Shown here piece after piece: positions 26,066-35,831 of a stretch of DNA of 64,000 nt. This DNA is from Paenibacillus polygoni (GTDB lineage: Bacteria > Bacillota > Bacilli > Paenibacillales > Paenibacillaceae). Within the stretch, counting starts at the first letter, position 1; every line of letters starts with the position of its first letter. The stretch covers positions 3,295,501-3,359,500 of the forward strand of contig NZ_CP127162.1 of assembly GCF_030263935.1 (NCBI RefSeq), given 5' to 3'. Under the pieces are notes generated by a model. That model saw only the letters and a program-made list of their open reading frames with translations. It searched no databases and was not told where the DNA came from. Both the position numbers and the translations under genes were made by a program.

Positions 26066-28042
26066 CTATTCTTCGTACTCTGTAAAATCAACATTTTCTA
26101 CAATCCAGCGTTTACGCGGATCTACTTTGTCACCCATCAGGGTGGATACTCTTTTTTCTGCTTTTGCTGCATCCTCGATCTGCACTTGCAATAAGGTTCT
26201 GGACTCTGGATTCATTGTCGTTTCCCACAATTGATCTGGATTCATTTCACCAAGCCCCTTGTATCTTTGCAGTTCGAAACCTTTTCCAAATTCTTTTAAA
26301 TAATCTTGCAGTTGTTCGTCAGTCCATGCATATCTTGAAGTCTGCTGCTTACCGGATTTACGGGAAATTTTATAAAGCGGCGGCTGAGCAATATAGACTC
26401 TGCCTGCATCAATGAGCGGTTTCATGTAACGATAGAAAAATGTAAGTAAGAGGACCTGAATATGCGCTCCATCCGTATCGGCATCCGTCATAATGATAAT
26501 TTTGGAATAATTGCTGTCTTCTACGGCAAATTCTGTTCCAATGCCTGCACCAATTGCTGCTGTAATGGCACGATACTCTTCATTTTTCATAATGTCGGCA
26601 AGTTTCGCCTTCTCGGGATTCATCGGCTTCCCTTTTAGCGGCAATATCGCCTGGATCTTCGAATCTCTTCCCTGTTTCGCGGAACCGCCGGCAGAGTCTC
26701 CCTCAACGATAAACAGTTCGTTTTTTGTAAAATCTTTGGACTGAGCTGGAGTCAGCTTGCCTCCTAGATTCGAACTTTCACTGCGTTTTTTGCCGGTACG
26801 CATATCGTCTCTTGCTTTACGAGCAGCCTCGCGTGCTTTTGATGCCTGCACTGCTTTTCTAATCAGTGTCTGTGCAACTTGTGGATTTTCTTCTAAAAAC
26901 CGCTGTAAATTCTCGGTCACGACCTGATCTACTGTACTTCTGGCTGATGCGCTTCCGAGCTGGTCTTTGGTCTGTCCTACAAATTCAACTTCAGACATCT
27001 TGACGCTGATTACCGCCATCATGCCTTCTCTTAAATCATTACCTTCTAGATTCTTATCTTTTTCTTTAATCATACTTGTTCGACGAGCGTAATCATTCAT
27101 CACCCGTGTGTACGCCGTTTTAAATCCCGTTTCGTGCGTACCTCCGCCTCTGGTCGGAATGGAGTTTACGAAGGAAGCTATGGTTTCGGTATAACCCGCA
27201 TTATATTGAATCGCAATTTCGACTTCGATATCATCCTTTTCCGCATTGAAATGGATAACTTCATTTAAGACGTCTTTGCCTTCATTCAAATATTCAACAA
27301 ACTGCTTTGCTCCGCCTTCGTAATAGAACTCATCCATTTTGCCTGAACGATCATCCTTCAGCACGATCCTGAGACCTGAGTTCAGAAAAGCAATCTCCTG
27401 AAGACGCTCGGACAATGTATCATAGCTAAGTGCAATTCCGTTTTTGAATACCCTGCTGTCCGGTTTAAATGTCACTTTCGTTCCGGTACGGTTCGTATTT
27501 CCAAGCACCTCAAGCCCTGTTACCGGTTCACCGACATGCTCTTTCCCTTTCTTGTCTACCCAGTATTCAAAGCGCATCCGGTGAATTTTACCTTCACGAT
27601 AAATCTCAACTTCAAGCCATTCAGACAAAGCATTGGTAACCGAGGCGCCTACTCCGTGCAAGCCACCCGATTTTTTATATCCGCCACCGCCAAATTTACC
27701 GCCTGCATGGAGAATCGTGTATACGACCTGAGGAGTAGGTACTCCTGTCTTGTGCATCCCTGTCGGAATACCGCGTCCATTATCAGTAACGGTAACTGAA
27801 CCATCCTTATGTAGCGATATTTCAATTTTATTACAATACTTAGCTAAATGTTCATCGACAGCATTGTCGACAATCTCCCATACTAAATGGTGCAAGCCTG
27901 AATTACTTGTGCTACCAATATACATCCCTGGTCTTTTCCGTACTGCAACAAGTCCTTCCAGCACCTGAATATCATCAGCGCCATAACCGGCTTCTATATC
28001 TTTGCCGGAAACTCCAGCAGATAGATCCATTTCCTGGGCCAT
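26066..28042 (-). CDS. parE: DNA topoisomerase IV subunit B
   Basis: ParE is the ATPase subunit of topoisomerase IV. The GHKL motifs EIVDNAVDEHLA, VTDNGRGIPTG and GLHGVGASVTNALS are intact. The TOPRIM domain shows IVEGDSAGGSAKQGRD and IMTDADTDGAHI, and the C-terminus has RYKGLGEMN. The ATG at 28042 follows AGGGGGAG, whereas the upstream ATG at 28072 has no ribosome site, so I prefer 28042 (658 residues). It is first in the parE-parC operon, with only 12 bases between the genes. Confidence 0.95.
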   Translation of the reverse strand: MAQEMDLSAGVSGKDIEAGYGADDIQVLEGLVAVRKRPGMYIGSTSNSGLHHLVWEIVDNAVDEHLAKYCNKIEISLHKDGSVTVTDNGRGIPTGMHKTGVPTPQVVYTILHAGGKFGGGGYKKSGGLHGVGASVTNALSEWLEVEIYREGKIHRMRFEYWVDKKGKEHVGEPVTGLEVLGNTNRTGTKVTFKPDSRVFKNGIALSYDTLSERLQEIAFLNSGLRIVLKDDRSGKMDEFYYEGGAKQFVEYLNEGKDVLNEVIHFNAEKDDIEVEIAIQYNAGYTETIASFVNSIPTRGGGTHETGFKTAYTRVMNDYARRTSMIKEKDKNLEGNDLREGMMAVISVKMSEVEFVGQTKDQLGSASARSTVDQVVTENLQRFLEENPQVAQTLIRKAVQASKAREAARKARDDMRTGKKRSESSNLGGKLTPAQSKDFTKNELFIVEGDSAGGSAKQGRDSKIQAILPLKGKPMNPEKAKLADIMKNEEYRAITAAIGAGIGTEFAVEDSNYSKIIIMTDADTDGAHIQVLLLTFFYRYMKPLIDAGRVYIAQPPLYKISRKSGKQQTSRYAWTDEQLQDYLKEFGKGFELQRYKGLGEMNPDQLWETTMNPESRTLLQVQIEDAAKAEKRVSTLMGDKVDPRKRWIVENVDFTEYEE

Positions 28043-28237
28043 AAATGCTCCCCCTCTTATGCCTTCACTCATTTATGAATGATCACACTTTTAGAATATT
28101 AATATATTTCACAGTACAAGCGGATCTTCTCTATAGAATTCCTTCAAAACATCTATAGACAAATTATGGAAACCTATTCTGTTTTTACCTTAAAACTCCG
28201 AAAAATGCAAACAGATGTTTTCTTATCCTTGTCCATT

Positions 28238-29236
28238 TTAATTCAAGATATCCCGTTTCGTAAAGACAAGGAATGAAACAACCAGTGCAAGGAGGCCCCA
28301 AACGGTAAGAACTCCAAGTGAAAATACCAAAGTCATTCCCTCAATCGGCGGCAAAGTGCCCGATAAGTAACCGGTGAGACCAAGGTTCACCATGAATAAA
28401 TATTTGGCCGTGCTCCAAGACGAAGCCATATTCGTTAAAATACTTCCTGCAATCAGTGCAGCCATCATAATGACAATACTCGCAGAAGTACTTCTTACTA
28501 GAGTAGACACCATAAAAGACAGAATCGCAACGATGATGCTGACAAACCATAAAAGCCCAGACTGCATTAGTAAATACTTCCACTGGGGCACCATATGAAC
28601 CTTTGACATATCCACATCCGAACCATGGATTTGAAAACCGGTAAAGATGGGCATCGTAAATCCTTTATATCCAAAAAAGAGCCCTGCTATAAGATAGCAT
28701 ATAACAAATACAGCAAGAACAAGAAGAGAAACGAATAAAAATAAAGTGAGGAGTTTACTTAATAGTATTTTCCATCTCCGAACAGGTCTCGTTAGCAGCA
28801 TTTTAATCGTTCCCGATGTTCTCTCTCCAGATACAAGATCTGAAGCCATTGCAACCACAAGCAAAGGAATAAACAAGTTTATGGAATTGTTCATAAATAC
28901 TCTTGTAAATGTAACCCCGCTAGGCTCATTCGGATTGAGATCATGCTCAAGATAATACTGAAGCTGCTGAATATAAATTCTGCGATATTTCTTCCATTCC
29001 TCTGGTACCCGGTCACTTCCGAGTGAATTCTGATTATCCGTGATTGCTTGCTGCATTTCAAGCCGCCAGTCATTTCCAAACTTTTCGCGTTTTGATTCAG
29101 ACTCTTTCATCTGAGCATAGGTAAACATCGGCGTTAATACAAGCAAAACAAGTATAATCACGTAAAATCTTTTTTTCTTGATCATTTTAATGGTCTCGTT
29201 CTTAACCAAGGGCAAGAGACTATTCAATAGATTCAC
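28238..29236 (-). CDS. ABC-2 type transporter permease
   Basis: This is the membrane part of an ABC-2 transporter, 332 residues with about six membrane helices. The first lies near residues 25-45. A large outside loop at about 45-130 is rich in charged residues, and the motif SGERTSGTIKMLLTRPVRRWKILLSK typical of ABC-2 permeases follows. The start overlaps the end of the ATPase gene by 17 bases. It is the last gene of the GDSL-ATPase-permease unit. The substrate is unknown; relatives export antibiotics, sodium or lipids. No clear terminator is seen before parE. Confidence 0.87.
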   Translation of the reverse strand: MNLLNSLLPLVKNETIKMIKKKRFYVIILVLLVLTPMFTYAQMKESESKREKFGNDWRLEMQQAITDNQNSLGSDRVPEEWKKYRRIYIQQLQYYLEHDLNPNEPSGVTFTRVFMNNSINLFIPLLVVAMASDLVSGERTSGTIKMLLTRPVRRWKILLSKLLTLFLFVSLLVLAVFVICYLIAGLFFGYKGFTMPIFTGFQIHGSDVDMSKVHMVPQWKYLLMQSGLLWFVSIIVAILSFMVSTLVRSTSASIVIMMAALIAGSILTNMASSWSTAKYLFMVNLGLTGYLSGTLPPIEGMTLVFSLGVLTVWGLLALVVSFLVFTKRDILN

Positions 29237-30188
29237 CTTCTGTCATTCGTAAAAATAACTGTTCAAGTGTAGGATGTACCCTTTGTACTCCCTCCACTTT
29301 TACTCCCGCAATGACCATGGTTTTCACCATTTGTGATACGAGCTCCTCCGGCATCTCAGTAATGATCGCATTAGGTCCGAGATTTGCGATCAACGTGTCA
29401 TCTAACATGGTTGTATCTCGCAGTCTCTTAATTTTCGGATGATTCGTTAACCAGCGAGCTCCCTCATCCAGTGGATTTAAGTTCCAAACCGTGATATTAC
29501 TATGTTCTCCAATTAGTTCATCGACTTTACCTACCGTGAGCACTTCACCGTTATTAATAATAGCCACTCGGTCACACAGAAGCTGAATTTCACTAAGCAA
29601 ATGACTGCTGACAAGAACGGCTAAACCTTCCTCAGCCAGTTTTTTAATAAAAGCCCTCAGTTCCTTGATCCCTTTGGGATCAAGACCATTCGTCGGTTCA
29701 TCTAATATAAGTAGTTTTGGATTTCCTAGAAGCGCTTGAGCGATACCTAAGCGTTGGCGCATCCCCAAAGAGTATGTGCTCACTTTATCATGTATTCGCT
29801 GATCCAGTCCCACTGTCTTCGTAACATCATAAATCCGCTCCTCCGTAACGTCCGGAAGCATTCGTGCAAAATGTTCTAAATTCTCAAACCCTGTTAAATA
29901 ATTATACATCTCGGGGTTTTCGACTATAGATCCTACATACCTCAGTGCTTGCTCAGGTTTTTGGTGGACAGGGTATCCACATACCTCCACAACCCCTTCT
30001 GTCGGTTTAATCAAATCAACAAGCATTCGGATGGTCGTTGTCTTACCCGCTCCATTTGGACCTAAAAACCCGAAGATTTCGCCAGCATGCACTTCAAAAG
30101 TAACATCTTTTATAATCCACTTACGCCCTATCTTTTTTTTCAGATGCTTTACAGATAATACGATTTCCTCTGACAGATATTCACTCAT
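29220..30188 (-). CDS. ABC transporter ATP-binding protein (ABC-2 partner)
   Basis: This is the ATPase of the ABC-2 system, with Walker A GPNGAGKTT, signature YSLGMRQRLG, Walker B LLILDEPTNGLDP and switch SSHLLSE. A C-terminal ~90-residue extension is like those of bacitracin/lantibiotic-type ATPases. The ATG at 30188 (MSEYLSEEI) lies seven bases after GGAG; the longer frame to 30230 lies inside the GDSL gene. It overlaps the GDSL gene by eight bases and the permease gene by 17, so the three are translationally linked. Confidence 0.9.
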   Translation of the reverse strand: MSEYLSEEIVLSVKHLKKKIGRKWIIKDVTFEVHAGEIFGFLGPNGAGKTTTIRMLVDLIKPTEGVVEVCGYPVHQKPEQALRYVGSIVENPEMYNYLTGFENLEHFARMLPDVTEERIYDVTKTVGLDQRIHDKVSTYSLGMRQRLGIAQALLGNPKLLILDEPTNGLDPKGIKELRAFIKKLAEEGLAVLVSSHLLSEIQLLCDRVAIINNGEVLTVGKVDELIGEHSNITVWNLNPLDEGARWLTNHPKIKRLRDTTMLDDTLIANLGPNAIITEMPEELVSQMVKTMVIAGVKVEGVQRVHPTLEQLFLRMTEGESIE

Positions 30189-31032
30189 CGCCCATCTCCA
30201 CCTTTTTTCCATGCCTGTCAGTGATGCCAAGCACCTCTACAATTCGTTCTGCCATCTCTTCATATCCCTGTGCATTCGGATGAAAATGGTCACTGGCAAG
30301 CAGCTGCGGCACATTGTTCTCAAACAGGTCAAATGTAGGCGCAAGCGCCATCTGATCATAGGTGCTTATCAGCTCAAGCACTTTACTGTTCCATGTGGTT
30401 ACTACAGCATTCCCAACTTGTTTCAGATCTTTCAAATCATTAAAAGGATTATATAAACCAACATAAACAATCTTGGCATTAGGATTAATCTCCGCTATTT
30501 TTTTCAGCACGTTTTCGAGCGAATCGGAAGCTTTGGTTAAAAGCTCAAAGAGTGCAGCCGTGTCCGGGATATTGATATCTGCCGCTTGACCCGCCTGAGC
30601 ACCTTGAAACAGATCATTTGCACCGATGGAGAGCAGAATAAGGTTAGATTGTTCGAGCGTATATTTCACCCCTGCTTCATCTAGCTCAGGAAGAAGTTTT
30701 TCCGCTGTAAGTCCGTTGATCGCTAAATTTGCTGTAACTCTAACTTCTTTTCCATCTTCTTTAAGCATACTGACAACCCGGCGAACAAACCCCTTTCCCT
30801 CATCATCTCCTGTCCCTTTGGCAAGCGAGTCACCAATAGCAGCAATTTTAATTTCTGTAGATTGTTCGATAGGGGAAGTGGTAGTTGTCTCTTTTTGTTC
30901 AGATATAAAATCAGTGTTACCTGAAGGGTTCACTATATCCTGAACGGCTATAATAAAGCCATAAATAAGTATGCATGTCACAATGATGGATACCGTACTT
31001 ACAGTAATCCAAATTTTATTTGATGACTTCAC
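30181..31032 (-). CDS. membrane-anchored SGNH/GDSL hydrolase
   Basis: This 283-residue enzyme of the SGNH family hydrolyses esters, with acyl groups on lipids or polysaccharides as common targets. The nucleophile Ser69 is in AAIGDSLAKG, the oxyanion Asn is in SIGANDLF, and the catalytic Asp-His pair is in SDHFHPNAQGY. An N-terminal segment (WITVSTVSIIVTCILIYGF) has no obvious signal-peptidase site and probably anchors the protein with its domain outside. It leads an operon with an ABC-2 transporter, so an envelope substrate shared with that transporter is a reasonable inference. Confidence 0.87.
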   Translation of the reverse strand: MKSSNKIWITVSTVSIIVTCILIYGFIIAVQDIVNPSGNTDFISEQKETTTTSPIEQSTEIKIAAIGDSLAKGTGDDEGKGFVRRVVSMLKEDGKEVRVTANLAINGLTAEKLLPELDEAGVKYTLEQSNLILLSIGANDLFQGAQAGQAADINIPDTAALFELLTKASDSLENVLKKIAEINPNAKIVYVGLYNPFNDLKDLKQVGNAVVTTWNSKVLELISTYDQMALAPTFDLFENNVPQLLASDHFHPNAQGYEEMAERIVEVLGITDRHGKKVEMGDE

Positions 31033-31135
31033 AAAAACATTCCCTTCACGCTGTATTTACTTACAGTAACCATAAAACTTCCCGTCCTTATTTGCAAATC
31101 AATGCCCTCTCCTCTTTACTATCTGCCATTAAATG

Positions 31136-31168
31136 AAAAAAAAGACCTCCAACAATCGTGGAGATCTC
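31136..31168 (-). terminator. intrinsic terminator of the CAP-domain gene
   Basis: On the minus strand a GAT-bulged hairpin with arms CTCCA/TGGAG (extended by GA/TC) is followed by eight Ts (complement of 31136-31143). Confidence 0.75.
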
Positions 31169-31267
31169 AAAATAACTTCAAAATAGAATAGCACCTAAAA
31201 AAATATGGCATCTTGCATGTAAAGGTAAATCATAAGGTTATGATATTAGTCAAAGGTTAGAAATGTA

Positions 31268-31915
31268 TTATTTTCCGACAAAAGCTTGCACCCAGTACCC
31301 GTTAACATATCCTACACCAATCAATGTAAAATTCTTATTCATGATATTTGCTTTGTGACCTGGGCTGTTCATCCAAGCTTTTACTACTTCTTCAGGTGTT
31401 TTTTGCCCTTTGGCAATGTTTTCACCCGCATATTTATAAGTGATACCAAACTTCTTCATCATATCAAATGGAGATCCATAAGTGGGAGACGTATGACTGA
31501 AATAGTTGTTATCATTCATGTCTTGGGCTTTGGCTACCGCCATTTTAGTAAGATTCGTGTGAATAACAAGCGGCTTGAGGCCAGCCTTTTCACGTTCTTT
31601 ATTTACCAGTGACACGACTTCTTTTGCATAAGCAGATACAACAGACGAACTGCTTTGATCTTGACTTGTGCTGTTATTGCCCGTGCCACTGCTTGAATTG
31701 TTATTACCCGAACCTGATTGGGGTTTTTGTACGGTCCCTCCTATGTAACCATTCTGCTGCAGCCACTGCTGAATATATTTGCTATAACTTTGACCTTTTT
31801 GCGTAGATAGAGAATGAGCGGAAGCAAGTCCTGCTCCGGGAATCAACATTCCAGCTGCAAGAACAGCGGAAAGACTTCCTGCAATGATTGTTTTTTTAAG
31901 AACGTTCTTCTTCAA
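31268..31915 (-). CDS. secreted CAP/SCP-domain protein (YkwD-like)
   Basis: This 215-residue exported protein belongs to the CAP superfamily (YkwD-like). An N-terminal signal peptide with core IIAGSLSAVLAAGMLIPGAG is followed by a Ser/Asn/Gln linker at about 60-90. The CAP domain starts with VVSLVNKEREKAGLKPLV and includes DMNDNNYFSHTSP, the YAGENIAKGQ motif and WMNSPGHKANIM. The His and Glu of the CAP cavity are present. The start is TTG at 31915, ten bases after AGGAG. Molecular function of bacterial CAP proteins is mostly unknown; one spore-coat member is known in Bacillus. It has its own promoter and terminator. Confidence 0.9.
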   Translation of the reverse strand: MKKNVLKKTIIAGSLSAVLAAGMLIPGAGLASAHSLSTQKGQSYSKYIQQWLQQNGYIGGTVQKPQSGSGNNNSSSGTGNNSTSQDQSSSSVVSAYAKEVVSLVNKEREKAGLKPLVIHTNLTKMAVAKAQDMNDNNYFSHTSPTYGSPFDMMKKFGITYKYAGENIAKGQKTPEEVVKAWMNSPGHKANIMNKNFTLIGVGYVNGYWVQAFVGK

Positions 31916-31968
31916 AATAATTCAACTCCTACTTTAATTATTACAATTTTGTAACTGTAATGATTAGG

Positions 31969-31997
31969 ATTATATCAGCACTTTTTGAATTTGTTAA
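31969..31997 (-). promoter_or_regulatory. sigma-A promoter of the CAP-domain gene
   Basis: TTAACA (31997-31992) and TATAAT (31974-31969) are 17 bases apart on the minus strand, a near-consensus match. Just downstream, 31941-31954 holds an inverted repeat TTACAA/TTGTAA, a possible operator. The rest of 31916-32216 holds the next terminator and no gene. Confidence 0.7.
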
Positions 31998-32125
31998 CCC
32001 GTAAATAATGGAAATGGTTAAAAAGTCGTAACTTTTTGATAGAATAGCATCAGAATCGCTTTGTAATAAAAAACACAGAAAAATATTCCAAATTAAACGA
32101 TGATATAACGAAATAGAAAAAACAT

Positions 32126-32162
32126 AAAAAAACAACCTAATGGAAAAAGCCATTAGGTTGTT
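32126..32162 (-). terminator. intrinsic terminator of purT-GNAT unit
   Basis: Perfect 13-bp arms AACAACCTAATGG/CCATTAGGTTGTT are followed on the minus strand by seven Ts. Confidence 0.93.
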
Positions 32163-32216
32163 CATTATTTTTAAGTATGAATTCATTAAAAATGGAGTCT
32201 GTCTCGTATATATAGA

Positions 32217-32672
32217 TTACAGCGACTTGCTGAACCGATACCCATGTTTGATAAAACCGATATGCTCGTAAAATGGATATGAGGATTTATGCTCATCCCG
32301 ATTGCCTTCGATGATAAGCAGTTTCTCGCTTCCATGTTCACGTGCCCAACTCTCAGCCAACTCCAGTAGTCTACGCCCAATTCCTGCACCTCGGTGTGAA
32401 TGACGGACGATAAGGGAAGTAATTTGTGTTGCTTGATTACGACTTGCATGAGATTGGATACACTGCAATCCTAGTAAACCAACGACTACCTTATCTACTT
32501 CCGCTACCAACATACAAGCTTTCTCGCTCGTTTGACTCATCTGAATGCGTTCCCTCATAACTCCAGGGGTAGCTGGATATCTGACCTCATGCATCAGACT
32601 CGTTACCGCATCCACATCGTGCAGTTCGCATGCTCGAATCGTCAGTACTGGGGCCTCTACATTACTTAACAT
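32217..32672 (-). CDS. GNAT family N-acetyltransferase
   Basis: This acetyl-CoA-dependent acetyltransferase of 151 residues has motif [21 protein letters not shown] and the late motif [16 protein letters not shown], which is common in amino-group acetylating GNATs. The ATG at 32672 has GGAGG 7 bases upstream. It overlaps the end of purT by 11 bases, so the two are translated from one transcript. The acceptor substrate is unknown. Its pairing with purT does not suggest one clearly. Confidence 0.88.
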   Translation of the reverse strand: MLSNVEAPVLTIRACELHDVDAVTSLMHEVRYPATPGVMRERIQMSQTSEKACMLVAEVDKVVVGLLGLQCIQSHASRNQATQITSLIVRHSHRGAGIGRRLLELAESWAREHGSEKLLIIEGNRDEHKSSYPFYEHIGFIKHGYRFSKSL

Positions 32673-33849
32673 GGTTAACCTCCACTTTCAACATATTTGC
32701 GGCTTGTTTTGCCGTATCTCGTGCTCTCTCTACATCGGGTGATGCACTTAATGCTACTGCCATTCTTCTTCCTACTTTAGTCTCAGGTTTTCCAAACAAA
32801 CGGACCTGAGTTCTTGGTAAAGATAGTGCTTCAGACACGCCAAGAATTTTGTAGGATGATGTCTCTAAATCTGCTTTTAGTGTAGCAGAAGCTCCGGGTG
32901 TTAACAACTCCACACCGGTAACTGGAAAACCAAGTATTGCCCTTACATGGAGTGCAAATTCAGATAGGTCCTGCGTAACCATGGTTACCATTCCGGTATC
33001 ATGAGGACGCGGAGAAACTTCACTAAATACAACTCCATCCTTCGTTAGAAAAAGTTCAACCCCAAATAAACCGTAACCCCCAAGTTTATCTGTAATCCTC
33101 TTAGCGATTTCTTTTGCTTCATTCAGCTGCTCTTCGCTCATCGGATGCGGTTGCCAAGATTCTATATAATCCCCATCTTTTTGGATATGTCCAATAGGTG
33201 GGCAAAATACCGTGCCAGATACAGAACGGACAGTCAGCAGGGTAATTTCACTTTCAAATTCAACAAATGCTTCGACAATGACTCGAGTCGATTTTGCTCT
33301 AGCACCCTCCAAGGCAGCATTCCAACTAGATTCAGCATCCTCATAGGTACGGCATACACTTTGACCTTTACCTGAAGAGCTCATCAGCGGTTTTACCACA
33401 CATGGAGTTCCCAGTTCACGAACTGCGGCTTGCAGTGTTTCCAGACTATCAGCAAATCGATAAGCAGCAGTAGTAATACCAAGTTCCTCTGCTGCCAGGC
33501 GCCGGATTCCTTCCCGGTCCATCGTCAGTTTTGTTGCTCTAGCGGTTGGAACTACACGAAATCCTTCTTCTTCAAGCTGAATTAGTGCATCGGTTGCAAT
33601 TGCTTCAATCTCAGGAACGATTACGTCGGGTTGCTCTTTCCGGACGATCTCTTGTAACAATTCTGCATCGAGCATATTAATACAGTATGACCTATGGGCG
33701 ATTTGCATCGCAGGAGCATTATCGTAGCGATCAACTGCTATGGTCTCCACACCAAGTCTTTGGGCTTCGATAATGACTTCTTTTCCTAACTCTCCGCTGC
33801 CAAGCAGCAGCAACTTTTTGGCTTCAGCCGAAAAAGGAGCACCCCACAT
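32662..33849 (-). CDS. purT: formate-dependent phosphoribosylglycinamide formyltransferase PurT
   Basis: PurT is an ATP-grasp enzyme that makes formyl-GAR from GAR, formate and ATP in purine synthesis, an alternative to folate-dependent PurN. The nucleotide-binding start [14 protein letters not shown] and the sequence [16 protein letters not shown] are family marks. The ATP-grasp core contains [15 protein letters not shown] and the metal-ligand region [27 protein letters not shown]. Length is 395 residues, as usual. It leads a two-gene unit with the GNAT gene. No purine riboswitch is recognisable in the ~130 bases upstream. Confidence 0.95.
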   Translation of the reverse strand: MWGAPFSAEAKKLLLLGSGELGKEVIIEAQRLGVETIAVDRYDNAPAMQIAHRSYCINMLDAELLQEIVRKEQPDVIVPEIEAIATDALIQLEEEGFRVVPTARATKLTMDREGIRRLAAEELGITTAAYRFADSLETLQAAVRELGTPCVVKPLMSSSGKGQSVCRTYEDAESSWNAALEGARAKSTRVIVEAFVEFESEITLLTVRSVSGTVFCPPIGHIQKDGDYIESWQPHPMSEEQLNEAKEIAKRITDKLGGYGLFGVELFLTKDGVVFSEVSPRPHDTGMVTMVTQDLSEFALHVRAILGFPVTGVELLTPGASATLKADLETSSYKILGVSEALSLPRTQVRLFGKPETKVGRRMAVALSASPDVERARDTAKQAANMLKVEVNHVK

Positions 33850-33980
33850 TCTCTCCCATCCCCCTATGTGAGAAATCTATTACATTTCTCTATTTTCAGG
33901 GTTATTGCGGCAGAATGCAAGAGTGCTCGACTTTTTTCTTGTGAATATTACATGGATTTTCGTTTTCTGACGATCAAAAT

Positions 33981-35831
33981 TTACAAAAATCTGAATTGTG
34001 CTTCAATCAATCCATTATAAATTCCTTTTTGTTGGATTAGCTGTTGATGATTTCCTTGTTCTTTAATTTCACCATGATCCAGCACAATAATATTATCTGC
34101 ATTCCGGATTGTCGAAAGACGGTGAGCGACCATAAAGGAAGTTCTTCCTTTTAGAAGCACTTTCAGTGCTTCTTGTATTTTTAGTTCTGTCTCTGTATCA
34201 ATACTCGCGGTTGCTTCATCAAGGATTAAGATCCTCGGATCTGCCAGCAAGGCTCTCGCAAAGGACAGCAGCTGACGTTGGCCCATGGATAATACATTTC
34301 CCCGCTCTTCCACTTCTGTATCATATCCGCCGGGAAGTTTCACAATAAATTCATGAGCATTAACCGCTTTTGCAGCTGCCTCTACCTCTTCATCGGTCGC
34401 ATCCAGGCGCCCGAACCTAATATTATCCCGAATGGTACCGGAGAAGATAAAGGTATCCTGAAGCACAATACCAATTTGACTTCGCAGACTGCGAATCGTC
34501 ACATCCCTGATATCATAACCATCAATCGTCAGCTTGCCATCTGTTACATCGTAAAATCTGCTAAGCAGATTAATAATCGTACTTTTACCGGAACCAGTAT
34601 GGCCAACGAGTGCAATGGACTGCCCTGCTTTGACGTCAAGATCAATTCCTTTGAGCGCCTGACGTCCTTTTTCATATTCAAAAACAATATGCTCGAATGT
34701 AATATCGCCTTTGATTGGAGGAATTGGAACTGCATTTGGCTTATCCGCAATACCAGGTTCTTCATCCATAAATTCAAAGATACGTTCTGAAGATGCCATC
34801 GCGACAAGAAGCTGATTATACATCTGGCCTAACCGGTTAATCGGATCCCAAAAGTTTCCGACATAGTTAGCAAAAGCGACCAGAAGACCAATACTAAGTT
34901 CACCCGATTGGATAAGAAACGCTCCGTACCAGAATAAGATTAAGGAGCCTACCCCGCCTGTTATTTCAATCAGCGGTCCAAAGGACTGGTTCATTGTCGA
35001 AGCTTTATTCCAAGATTTACGGCTCGTTGCATTCATTTGGTCAAAGAACTTCATGTTCTCTTCTTCTTGTGTATAAGCTTGAGTCACACGAATCCCCTGA
35101 ATGGATTCATTAAGATGTGAATTAATTCGTGAATTTTTCATACGTACATCTTGCCATGCGCGGCGGATTCGAACTCTCAGTTTCGTCGATATTAGGAACA
35201 TGACCGGCACGGTTAGAATCACGGCGAGCCCCAGTTTCCAGTTAATAAAGAGTAAAATGATCATAATTCCAACGAGCTGAACGCAGTCAATCATCAGGTT
35301 AACAACCCCGTTGGTGAACAAATCTTGCAAGGAGTTGATATCGTTGGTGATCCGAACCATTACGGAACCAGCTGGTCTTTTATCAAAAAAGGAAAATGAT
35401 AATTTCTGTATATGTTTAAATAAATCCGTTCTAAGGTCGTAAATAACCCGTTGTCCTATGATATTCGTATATTTAATTCGGTAAGTAGCTGCTGCCCACT
35501 GAATAATATATAGAAGCAAAATCCCCCCTGCAATAAAGTATAGCAGCTTGAGACTCGGTGACCCTTCAGCCGGTGCAATCGCTTTATCGATGGCAAGACT
35601 CGTCAGGTACGGCACGGTCAATTTTGTAATGGTTCCAAGGATCATCATAACTATAACGATCGGCAGTAACTGTTTTGCATAAGGTTTCATATACGAGAAC
35701 AACCGAGTGAACTCGCCCCAGTTAAACGGCTTCTCGATTATCTCATCATCTTGATAGACAAATCGTTCTTGGTTTTTATTTTCCTTTGCTCTTGGAATCT
35801 TCTTGCTTTCTGCTGCTGTATCTGCACTCAT
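33981..35831 (-). CDS. ABC exporter half-transporter B (catalytic Walker B, altered signature)
   Basis: This 616-residue type I ABC exporter has an N-terminal six-helix membrane domain. The nucleotide domain starts near residue 370, with Walker A GHTGSGKST, signature LSMGQRQLLSFARALLAD and Walker B ILILDEATASID. The catalytic Glu is present but the signature is LSMGQ instead of LSGGQ. It is the partner of the upstream half-transporter, whose stop overlaps this start by four bases. The pair matches heterodimeric multidrug exporters of the YfiBC/YknUV/BmrCD kind. The N-terminal ~30 residues are hydrophilic and charged. Substrates are unknown. Confidence 0.9.
   Translation of the reverse strand: MSADTAAESKKIPRAKENKNQERFVYQDDEIIEKPFNWGEFTRLFSYMKPYAKQLLPIVIVMMILGTITKLTVPYLTSLAIDKAIAPAEGSPSLKLLYFIAGGILLLYIIQWAAATYRIKYTNIIGQRVIYDLRTDLFKHIQKLSFSFFDKRPAGSVMVRITNDINSLQDLFTNGVVNLMIDCVQLVGIMIILLFINWKLGLAVILTVPVMFLISTKLRVRIRRAWQDVRMKNSRINSHLNESIQGIRVTQAYTQEEENMKFFDQMNATSRKSWNKASTMNQSFGPLIEITGGVGSLILFWYGAFLIQSGELSIGLLVAFANYVGNFWDPINRLGQMYNQLLVAMASSERIFEFMDEEPGIADKPNAVPIPPIKGDITFEHIVFEYEKGRQALKGIDLDVKAGQSIALVGHTGSGKSTIINLLSRFYDVTDGKLTIDGYDIRDVTIRSLRSQIGIVLQDTFIFSGTIRDNIRFGRLDATDEEVEAAAKAVNAHEFIVKLPGGYDTEVEERGNVLSMGQRQLLSFARALLADPRILILDEATASIDTETELKIQEALKVLLKGRTSFMVAHRLSTIRNADNIIVLDHGEIKEQGNHQQLIQQKGIYNGLIEAQFRFL

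Noticed and set aside
31941-32186. 81-codon minus-strand frame upstream of the CAP gene
   Set aside because: It spans the CAP promoter and the purT-GNAT terminator, and its composition is that of AT-rich noncoding DNA.
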